DNA from: Pseudooctadecabacter sp.
GTDB lineage: Bacteria > Pseudomonadota > Alphaproteobacteria > Rhodobacterales > Rhodobacteraceae
Direction: 5' to 3'
Assembly (NCBI GenBank): GCA_020628265.1
Contig: JAHDFG010000152.1
Coordinates: forward strand, 1-5,347
DNA length: 5,347 nucleotides
Shown: in pieces, positions 1-5,347 of the stretch
How positions within the stretch are numbered: position 1 is the first letter of the stretch
Layout of the letters: every line of letters starts with the position of its first letter
The notes under the pieces: model-generated
What the model was told of the DNA's origin: nothing
Databases searched by the model: none
What the model saw: the letters and a program-made list of their open reading frames with translations, nothing else
Made by a program: the position numbers and the translations under genes

Positions 1-678
1 GTGGCGATCGCGGACATCAATATCGACCGCGCCCGCGAGACGGCCGCCGACATTGGCGATGCAGCGGTGGCAATCGAAATGGACATCACCGATCAAGCCA
101 GCATCGACGCCGGTGTCGCAGCGACGGTCGAGGCTCTGGGCCGGATTGATATCCTGATCAATAACGCCGCACTGTTTACCGCAGCCCCCATCGTCGAGAT
201 CACCCGCGCGGATTACGCTCGTGTCTTCGATATCAACGTGAGCGGGACTCTGTTCACCTTGCAGGCTGTGGCCAAGCAGATGATCGCCCAAGGAGACGGC
301 GGTAAGATCATCAACCTTGCCTCTCAGGCGGGGCGCCGCGGCGAAGCACTTGTCGCTGTCTATTGCGCGACCAAGGCGGCGGTGATCAGCCTGACGCAAT
401 CCGCGGGCCTCGATCTGATCAAGCACGGGATCAATGTGAACGCCATCGCACCGGGTGTTGTCGACGGCGAACATTGGGACGGGGTTGACGCGTTCTTTGC
501 CAAGTACGAAGGCAAAGCGCCCGGACAAAAGAAGAAAGAAGTCGGCGAGGCAGTGCCTTTCGGGCGCATGGGCACGGCTGAGGATTTGACTGGAATGGCA
601 GTGTTTTTGGCCTCGGACGATGCCGAATACGTTGTCGCACAAACCTACAATGTGGACGGTGGCCAATGGATGAGTTGA
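1..678 (+). CDS. smoS: Sorbitol (polyol) dehydrogenase, SDR family, 5'-partial
   Basis: This is a classical short-chain dehydrogenase/reductase, probably oxidising D-sorbitol to D-fructose with NAD+; relatives also act on galactitol and L-iditol. It would act in the cytoplasm. 225 residues are visible against about 256 for the family, and the TGxxxGxG cofactor loop is missing. The GTG at base 1 is therefore an internal valine, and the gene begins roughly 30 codons to the left. Visible motifs: an acidic residue at the end of beta-2 (D5, favouring NAD over NADP), MDITD at 27-31, NNAA at 54-57, N79, catalytic S108, the YxxxK pair Y121/K125, and PG at 151-152. The stretches ASQAGRRGEALV, NAIAPGVVDGEHWDGVDA and QTYNVDGG, and the WMS end, closely match what I recall of Rhodobacter SmoS. 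That recall makes the substrate assignment firmer than a generic SDR call. The 3' end overlaps mtlK by 13 bases, so the two are almost certainly co-transcribed. The substrate itself is inferred. Confidence 0.9.
   Translation: MAIADINIDRARETAADIGDAAVAIEMDITDQASIDAGVAATVEALGRIDILINNAALFTAAPIVEITRADYARVFDINVSGTLFTLQAVAKQMIAQGDGGKIINLASQAGRRGEALVAVYCATKAAVISLTQSAGLDLIKHGINVNAIAPGVVDGEHWDGVDAFFAKYEGKAPGQKKKEVGEAVPFGRMGTAEDLTGMAVFLASDDAEYVVAQTYNVDGGQWMS
654..659 (+). promoter_or_regulatory. Weak Shine-Dalgarno for mtlK, inside smoS
   Basis: GGACGG lies 6 bases ahead of the ATG at 666, a normal distance, but it matches the anti-Shine-Dalgarno sequence imperfectly. It sits within the last codons of smoS. 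It supports the ATG at 666 over the in-frame TTG codons at 675 and 684, which have no purine-rich sequence before them. Given the 13-base overlap, the mtlK start probably depends partly on ribosomes finishing smoS (translational coupling). That is inference. Confidence 0.35.
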
Positions 679-2174
679 TCCCCTTGAACAACGCAAATCT
701 GGGCCACTTGCCGGACGGCGTGCGGGTGCCGAGCTATGATCGTTCCGCCCTGTCTGCCGGTATCGTCCATATCGGATTGGGCAATTTTCACCGTGGCCAT
801 CAGGCGTGGTATTTGCACCGGTTGATGGATCTCGGACTTGCGCAGAACTGGGCCATTGTCGGGGCAGGGGTGCGGGCGCCGGATGCGGCACAACGAGAGC
901 GGTTGCTGGGGCAGGATTGCCTGACGACCCTGATCGAGTTGGGACCAGCCGGCACGTCGGCCGAGGTGGTTGGGTCGATGATCGATTTCGTTCCGGTTGA
1001 GGCAGACAATCGAAGCCTGATTGAGGCGATGGCTAAGCCGTCGACACGGATTGTGGCCCTGACGGTCACCGAAGGGGGATATTTTACCGATCCAGTCACA
1101 GGTGCGTTCGATGAAAACCACCCCGACATCCAGCATGATGCAGCCAACCCGCAATCGCCCGTCACCGCCTATGGTGCCATGATCGAGGCTTTGCGTCAGC
1201 GTCGTGCTGCAGGGCACGGGCCCTTCACGGGGCTGAGCTGTGACAATCTGCAAGGGAATGGCGTGATCTTGCGTCAGACTGTCGTTGGACTGGCACGCCT
1301 GACCGACCCTGATCTGGCGGACTGGATCGACACACACTGCACGTTCCCCAATTCCATGGTGGATTGCATCGTTCCTGCGACAGGACCAGCTGAGTTGGAA
1401 TTGGTCCGAAGCCTTGGCATTGATGACGCCGCACCTGTGACCCATGAAAACTTCCGCCAATGGGTCATCGAGGACCGCTTCTGCGCAGGCAGGCCCGATT
1501 GGGACAAGGTCGGTGCGACCTTCACCGATGACGTGCATGACTTTGAGGCCATGAAAATCCGGCTGCTCAACGGTGGCCACCAGATACTTGCAAACGCGGG
1601 CGAAATCCTGGGCATTGAAACCATTTCGGATGCCATGGCGCATCCGGACATCAATGCCCTGTTTCACAAGGTGCAAGCCACAGATGTGGCCCCGCATGTG
1701 GCCCCTGTTCCAGGAATGGCGCCGGACAGCTATATCGCTCTGATCGAAACGCGGTTCGCCAATCCGGCCATCGTCGACACGACCCGCCGCGTGGCTTTTG
1801 ACGGCTCGTCCCGCCATACCGGTTTCATTCTGCCGACCCTGCGGGATGCGCTGGCCGCAGGCCAATCGGTCGAAGGGCTGGCATTGGTTGAGGCGCTTTG
1901 GGCGCGCATGTGCGAAGGCACGCGGGAGAACGGCAGCGTCATTGCGCCAAACGATCCCGTTTGGGACGAATTGCAGGCTGCTGCTCGCGCTGCAAGGACG
2001 ACGCCCACCGCGTGGCTGGATCAATCTGGCATCTACGGCGACCTGAAGTCAGCGGCTCCCTTTGCGGAAGCCTTTTGTCACTGGCTCACGATGATTTGGG
2101 CCGATGGTGCCGTTGCCGCCATGCAGGCCTATACCGCTGCCCACTCAGTCGAGCAGGCCCGCAAGTTCAGCTAG
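666..2174 (+). CDS. mtlK: Mannitol 2-dehydrogenase (long-chain polyol dehydrogenase)
   Basis: This NAD-dependent cytoplasmic enzyme is likely to oxidise D-mannitol to D-fructose; relatives also turn D-arabinitol into D-xylulose. The 502 residues are near the family length (about 480-500). The N-terminal Rossmann region carries GLGNFHRGH at 37-45. The C-terminal all-helical domain carries the polyol dehydrogenase catalytic set: K297, N302 and H305 in KIRLLNGGH (K-x5-N-x2-H), with N194 in SCDN as the oxyanion-side asparagine. The family signature at about 228-237 reads FPNSMVDCIVP; the usual arginine after VD is a cysteine (C234). The substrate-binding region RRVAFDGSSRH (374-384) keeps R375 but has R383 where the Pseudomonas enzyme has, from memory, a lysine. 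The start at 666 overlaps smoS by 13 bases, and this smo/mtl order is known from Rhodobacter. Fructuronate or tagaturonate reductases share the fold, but the smoS neighbour favours mannitol. No plus-strand gene follows in the window; the next gene is opposed. Confidence 0.92.
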   Translation: MDELIPLNNANLGHLPDGVRVPSYDRSALSAGIVHIGLGNFHRGHQAWYLHRLMDLGLAQNWAIVGAGVRAPDAAQRERLLGQDCLTTLIELGPAGTSAEVVGSMIDFVPVEADNRSLIEAMAKPSTRIVALTVTEGGYFTDPVTGAFDENHPDIQHDAANPQSPVTAYGAMIEALRQRRAAGHGPFTGLSCDNLQGNGVILRQTVVGLARLTDPDLADWIDTHCTFPNSMVDCIVPATGPAELELVRSLGIDDAAPVTHENFRQWVIEDRFCAGRPDWDKVGATFTDDVHDFEAMKIRLLNGGHQILANAGEILGIETISDAMAHPDINALFHKVQATDVAPHVAPVPGMAPDSYIALIETRFANPAIVDTTRRVAFDGSSRHTGFILPTLRDALAAGQSVEGLALVEALWARMCEGTRENGSVIAPNDPVWDELQAAARAARTTPTAWLDQSGIYGDLKSAAPFAEAFCHWLTMIWADGAVAAMQAYTAAHSVEQARKFS

Positions 2175-2179
2175 GCTCT
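2175..2179. other. Convergent 5-base gap between stop codons
   Basis: The TAG of mtlK (2172-2174) and the minus-strand TAA of the CheB-CheR-PAS gene (complement of 2180-2182) are separated by five bases. There is no room for a terminator between the genes, and I see no GC hairpin followed by a T run in either direction within about 80 bases. Transcripts from the two sides must therefore overlap at their 3' ends, or end by a factor-dependent route inside coding sequence. Confidence 0.85.
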
Positions 2180-5100
2180 TTAGGTATTCGCGTCGTCGAG
2201 CGGTGCAAAGGCGCCGACGATCCGGCTCACCTTGCCGGACGCGTCCGAGATTGACATGCCATTGCTGCGCACTGTCAGTGTCTCGCCGTCCCGACGGATG
2301 AGACGCGCTGTAAACTCGAACTCCTTGCCCGGTTCCATGATGGCTTCGACACTATTTGCGACCATTTCCCGATCATCAGGATGGAAAAACGCGATGGCGT
2401 CATCAAGGGAAGGCTCCCCCTCGACCGGTGAGACGCCATGCATATTGAAGACGCGCGTCGACCAGAAAATCTCGCGCGATTGCGGGTCGATTTCCCAATA
2501 CCCTTGATTTGCGGACTGCTGAAGGGTCCGGAACCGATCAAGCAGCGCGTGCGTATGCTCCGACGCTTGGTGCAAACGTGTGATGTCCTTGGCAATATTG
2601 TAGACCGACGTCTCACCTGTGTCGGGGCTTTCAAAACGCAGGCGCTCCATTTCAAGATAGGTCGGGGCGCCATTTTCATGATTGGGGAGCGTGACGATCG
2701 CGCTCGTGCCGTGGGCCGTTCCGTCCAAGACCTGAGCGTCCTGTTCCCTGATCTTGTCGGACAGCGCGGGCGGAAGGAGATCGTATAGGTTTTTGCCAAG
2801 GGCTTGATCCCGCGTCAGGCCGAGCGTTTCGGCAGACTCGCGGGAAATGCGCAGGATCGTGCCGTCCGCTGCGCGATTCATCAGGTGCACGTGGGATGCG
2901 TCCAACACCATTTCCATCTCGCGGGCGAGGCCGGGGAATCGCGTGATGACGATGGTCAGCCCGATGATCTTTCCATGCACATCAAAATAGGGCGTGCAAG
3001 TGAGGAGCACGCGGTTCCCGTGCGAGGAAAACTCATGGCTGGTGGTCGTACCCAACTTGAGCGTTTCGCTGCAAATGGGGGCGAGGGCGGGGAAGCCCTC
3101 GGGCAAGTTCACCTGACTGACATGGGGGGATGCAATCGGCTGTTTGATCCCGAACATTTCCATAGCGGCCTTGGTGGCCTGATTGATCTGCAAGGCGCTG
3201 TCGGTGACCAGAATGGCCAGCGGCGTGCTTTGTAATACGCTCGTCAGTTCTCCCGTACGACCCGTCAGTTCTGTGGCCGTAATCTGAAGCTCTTCGTTGA
3301 CGGTGATGAGCTCTTCGTTGGTCGACTGCAGCTCTTCGTTCGAGGTTTCAAGTTCTTCGTTGGTGGCTTGCAATTCTTCGTTGGTGGATTGCAGTTCCTC
3401 GTTCAGGGATTGCAGTTCCTCGTTGGAGGTTTCCAACTGTTCGATGGTCTGCTGCAGCGCTTCGCGGGTGACGGCGACTTCGTTTTCAAGGTCCCTGATG
3501 CGTTCTGAGACCGCATCGTCCAACTCAAGCTGTTCAGAGGCCATCGCTGCGGCGTGGGGTGTTTTCGGGACTTCGTTGAAGGCCACCACTGCCAGACGTT
3601 CGGAGATCGAATTTGCAACAATGGGGTATACATTCAGGCGCAAGTCGAACTCTGTGTCATCGTCCGTGTGATGCCGGATGCCTGTACGTTGTTGTTCATG
3701 TCGCAAGGCCACGGATACGAGGCTGCGGGCCTCTTCCCGAAGAGGGCTCTTCAGCAGGTCAAGGTGCATCTTCAGCTTACTGCTTTGATTAACCTCGATA
3801 TATTTACTGATTGACCCGTGGACCTGCATGATGTTGCCGTCTTCAGTCACCACGACGGAATCCGCACCGAGGGACTTGATCAGCGCCTCAAGCAGGAAGC
3901 GGTCAGTGTTGCTGTTTTTGGTGTCGTCCCGCTGAGGCGAACTGCGCATGGTGTATAGCGGCAGGCTCGGCATGGAATATTTGCCGCCCGTCGATTTGGT
4001 CAGCGCCCGTTTGCGGAAGATGTGCGACTGGTTCTGGTCCTGCACGAAAAGCTCGTCCGAGCCTGCGATACTTTCAGCAGTGCCCAGAAAGAGCAAAGCG
4101 TCCGATGCCATCGAATAATGGAACCGCGCCATGACTTTGCGCTGCAGGGCATTGCCGAAGTAGATCAGAAGGTTGCGACAGCACAGCAGGTGAACTTTCT
4201 GAAAGGGCGGGTCCTGACAGACATTGTGGTCGGAAAACAGCACCGCACTGCGCAGACGGTCTGTGACACGAATGCCGTCGCCGTGCTGGATCAGATACTT
4301 CGCGGCGAGGTCTTCGGGGATGTCGTTCAACGCCGTGTTGGAATAGATGCCCGCACGGGCCACCTGCAGCGCATCCTTGTCGATGTCGGTCGCAAAGATC
4401 TGCACCTTTTCTTTCAGGGCCACGTTTGGCCCGCCCAAGGCTTCCGAGATGAGCATGGCGATCGAATAGGCCTCTTCGCCCGTCGCGCAGCCCGCAACCC
4501 AAACCCGAAGCGGCCCGATCTGACGGTCCTTCAACAGGTCTGGCAGCAGGGTCTTGAGATGCTCGAATTCGTCCTTGTCGCGAAAGAACCGCGTGACCGA
4601 AATCAACAGGTCCTTAAACAGGGCATCCACCGCCTGCGGGGTATTGCGCAGGAATTGCGCGTATTCTTCCTGATCGTCGATGCCAAGGGCGGTCATGCGC
4701 CGTTCGATGCGACGGGTGATCGTTGTCTGCTTGTAATCGCGAAAATCAACGCGAGTCCGCGCCAACAGAATTTGCAGCAGGTCGGACACGGGCGTTTCTT
4801 GCAGCTCTTCCTTGCGGAACTGGCTGAAATCCCGCGCGGAGGTCAGGATCTTCTTCAGGTGGGTGCCGATTTCGACAGGGCGCAGGATAAGGTCCACACA
4901 GCCCGTCTGGATCGCGGCCTGAGGCATCCCATCGTATTTCGCACTCGTGGCATCCTGCGCTATTGTGATCCCGCCTGCCTCACGGATGGCCTGAACCCCG
5001 TAAGCCCCATCCGTGCCGGTGCCCGACAGGATCATGGCAAGGGATTTGTCGCCATGGTCTTCCGCCAGTGACAAAAGGAACCGGTCCACCGAGGGCTTTG

Positions 5101-5347
5101 GCGAAGAGGGCAGGTCGGACGGTGGCATCAGACGCAGCTTGCCGTCTTTCAGGATGACATCGGTTTTGGGCGGGGTGATGTAGACGACGTTCGCTTCGGG
5201 TTGGAGCCCGTCTTCCACATCTTCGACACGTAAATCCGTCTGGCGTCGGACCAGTTCTGTCATCAGGCTTTTGTGGTGCGGTGACATGTGTTGCACGACC
5301 ACATAGGACACCGGCAGATTCGCAGGCAGGGTCGATACCAACTCGCG
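2180..5347 (-). CDS. CheB-CheR-PAS fusion signalling protein, 5'-partial
   Basis: 1055 residues are visible; the frame stays open to the window edge, so the TTG at 5341 is not the start. Residues are numbered from that TTG. Residues 1-165 are a CheB methylesterase domain with active-site H18 (VVVQHMSP) and D111 (GTGTDG); the GASxGG serine lies outside. Residues 185-445 are CheR: an N-terminal helical part (YKQTTITRRIERRM, 203-216) and a SAM-binding part with GCATGEE (284-290), ATDIDKDAL (317-325) and CRNLLIYF (388-395). Residues 478-590 are the PAS-like module typical of these fusions (VTEDGNIMQVHG). Residues 615-699 are a leucine-heptad coiled coil. Three PAS domains follow at about 700-805, 812-922 (ending YNIAKDITRL) and 937-1047 (FHPDD motif). 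No transmembrane segment is visible, so it is probably cytoplasmic. Related proteins usually continue into a histidine kinase; this one stops just after the last PAS. The expected role is PAS-controlled methylation and demethylation of chemoreceptors or another target. Target and ligand are unknown. Confidence 0.93.
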   Translation of the reverse strand, partial: RELVSTLPANLPVSYVVVQHMSPHHKSLMTELVRRQTDLRVEDVEDGLQPEANVVYITPPKTDVILKDGKLRLMPPSDLPSSPKPSVDRFLLSLAEDHGDKSLAMILSGTGTDGAYGVQAIREAGGITIAQDATSAKYDGMPQAAIQTGCVDLILRPVEIGTHLKKILTSARDFSQFRKEELQETPVSDLLQILLARTRVDFRDYKQTTITRRIERRMTALGIDDQEEYAQFLRNTPQAVDALFKDLLISVTRFFRDKDEFEHLKTLLPDLLKDRQIGPLRVWVAGCATGEEAYSIAMLISEALGGPNVALKEKVQIFATDIDKDALQVARAGIYSNTALNDIPEDLAAKYLIQHGDGIRVTDRLRSAVLFSDHNVCQDPPFQKVHLLCCRNLLIYFGNALQRKVMARFHYSMASDALLFLGTAESIAGSDELFVQDQNQSHIFRKRALTKSTGGKYSMPSLPLYTMRSSPQRDDTKNSNTDRFLLEALIKSLGADSVVVTEDGNIMQVHGSISKYIEVNQSSKLKMHLDLLKSPLREEARSLVSVALRHEQQRTGIRHHTDDDTEFDLRLNVYPIVANSISERLAVVAFNEVPKTPHAAAMASEQLELDDAVSERIRDLENEVAVTREALQQTIEQLETSNEELQSLNEELQSTNEELQATNEELETSNEELQSTNEELITVNEELQITATELTGRTGELTSVLQSTPLAILVTDSALQINQATKAAMEMFGIKQPIASPHVSQVNLPEGFPALAPICSETLKLGTTTSHEFSSHGNRVLLTCTPYFDVHGKIIGLTIVITRFPGLAREMEMVLDASHVHLMNRAADGTILRISRESAETLGLTRDQALGKNLYDLLPPALSDKIREQDAQVLDGTAHGTSAIVTLPNHENGAPTYLEMERLRFESPDTGETSVYNIAKDITRLHQASEHTHALLDRFRTLQQSANQGYWEIDPQSREIFWSTRVFNMHGVSPVEGEPSLDDAIAFFHPDDREMVANSVEAIMEPGKEFEFTARLIRRDGETLTVRSNGMSISDASGKVSRIVGAFAPLDDANT
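2201..2908 (-). other. Tandem C-terminal PAS domains
   Basis: Two PAS units lie back to back. The first covers residues about 812-922: VHLMNRAADGTILRISRESAETLGL, then a PAC-like end YNIAKDITRL. The second covers about 937-1047: YWEIDPQSREIFWSTRVFNMHG, FHPDDREMV, then FTARLIRRDGETLTV and a PAC end. A short helix (922-940) links them. I see no heme- or flavin-binding signature that would name a ligand. The protein ends six residues after the second unit. Confidence 0.8.
3245..3499 (-). other. Long coiled-coil linker with leucine every seventh residue
   Basis: Residues 615-699 keep a hydrophobic residue at every seventh position without a break: I615, V622, then leucine at 629, 636, 643, 650, 657, 664, 671, 678, 685, 692 and 699. 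This predicts one continuous helix of about 85 residues joining the first PAS-like module to the next PAS domain, most likely as a parallel dimer. The other core position is mostly S or T, which would make a weak, adjustable interface suited to passing a signal. That last point is inference. Confidence 0.85.
3290..3436 (-). repeat. Seven tandem 21-base units coding LxxxNEE heptads
   Basis: Seven consecutive 21-base units encode LETSNEE, LQSLNEE, LQSTNEE, LQATNEE, LETSNEE, LQSTNEE and LITVNEE (residues 636-684). On the plus strand the unit shows as the recurring TTC(T/C)TCGTT core. The bases differ between units at third codon positions (CTC/TTC/TCC variants), so this is an old, selected protein repeat rather than a recent slippage expansion. 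It is a known hallmark of CheB-CheR-PAS proteins. Confidence 0.93.
4007..4789 (-). other. CheR methyltransferase domain
   Basis: SAM-dependent glutamate methyltransferase module covering residues about 185-445. It has the basic N-terminal helix (RRIERRM) that contacts receptors in CheR, followed by SAM-site motifs GCATGEE, ATDID and CRNLLIYF. All three read intact, so activity is expected. Confidence 0.9.
4847..5347 (-). other. CheB methylesterase domain, N-terminal part off window
   Basis: Catalytic half of a CheB-type protein-glutamate methylesterase. The histidine (H18) and aspartate (D111) of the Ser-His-Asp triad are present. The serine loop should lie about ten residues beyond the edge, since the visible RELVSTLP fits the helix that follows GASAGGLEAL in relatives. 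Related fusions begin close to that loop without a receiver domain, so 20-40 residues are probably missing. That estimate is inferred. Confidence 0.88.

Noticed and set aside
1..3. GTG at base 1 as the true start of the first gene
   Set aside because: Starting here would remove beta-1 and the glycine-rich NAD loop that every SDR of this type needs. The residues fit the end of beta-2, so the gene is cut by the window.
645..2024. Long open frame (459 codons) on the minus strand opposite mtlK
   Set aside because: It mirrors a gene with clear catalytic motifs. Its translation is rich in R, H, C, P and Q with no recognisable domain, as expected for the antisense of GC-rich coding sequence.
2236..2247. 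Perfect 12-base palindrome CGGACGCGTCCG near the convergent ends, considered as a terminator or operator
   Set aside because: It has no loop and no following T run, and it lies inside the coding sequence of the last PAS domain. A GC-rich palindrome of this size is plausible by chance.
3290..3436. Tandem repeat considered as a CRISPR-like or phase-variable tract
   Set aside because: The units are in frame, diverged at wobble positions, have no spacers, and encode a heptad coiled coil known from this protein family.
4022..5071. Long open frame (349 codons) on the plus strand opposite the CheB/CheR region
   Set aside because: The opposite strand carries unmistakable CheB and CheR motifs. This frame has shadow-like composition, no domain and no convincing ribosome binding site.
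5339..5341. TTG as the true start of the CheB-CheR-PAS gene
   Set aside because: The frame stays open upstream (R-E before it), and RELVSTLP continues the helix after the CheB serine loop, so the start lies outside the window.

Overview
The window is almost wholly coding. It holds three genes, two of which run off the ends. The gene content and order (sorbitol dehydrogenase followed by a long-chain mannitol dehydrogenase), the GC-rich third codon positions and the protein sequences point to an alphaproteobacterium. A Rhodobacterales member (Rhodobacter/Roseobacter group) is most likely, because the first two genes match, from memory, the smoS-mtlK pair at the end of the Rhodobacter sphaeroides polyol operon. 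This placement is inference; no search was run.

Layout: (1) 1-678, plus strand: the C-terminal seven-eighths of a short-chain dehydrogenase of the SmoS/PolS sorbitol (polyol) dehydrogenase type. Its glycine-rich NAD-binding start lies left of the window. (2) 666-2174, plus strand: a complete mannitol 2-dehydrogenase (MtlK type) that overlaps the end of smoS by 13 bases. (3) 2180-5347, minus strand: a very large CheB-CheR-PAS fusion protein with a long leucine-heptad coiled coil and three further PAS domains. Its first residues, including the CheB active-site serine, lie right of the window. The stop codons of genes 2 and 3 face each other with only 5 bases between them.

How they work together: the two dehydrogenases convert imported hexitols (sorbitol/galactitol and mannitol/arabinitol) to ketoses such as fructose. 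An ABC polyol transporter is expected just upstream but cannot be seen. The convergent CheB-CheR-PAS gene is a separate signalling unit, with receptor methylesterase and methyltransferase modules on one chain under PAS sensory control. Nothing in the sequence ties it to the polyol operon beyond adjacency.

There are no RNA genes, mobile elements, CRISPR arrays or recognisable promoters, and no noncoding stretch longer than 5 bases. I see no evidence for an undescribed multi-gene system. The points worth a second look are the absence of a kinase or receiver output after the last PAS domain, the uninterrupted 7-residue leucine ladder, and a cysteine in place of the usual arginine in the mannitol dehydrogenase signature.
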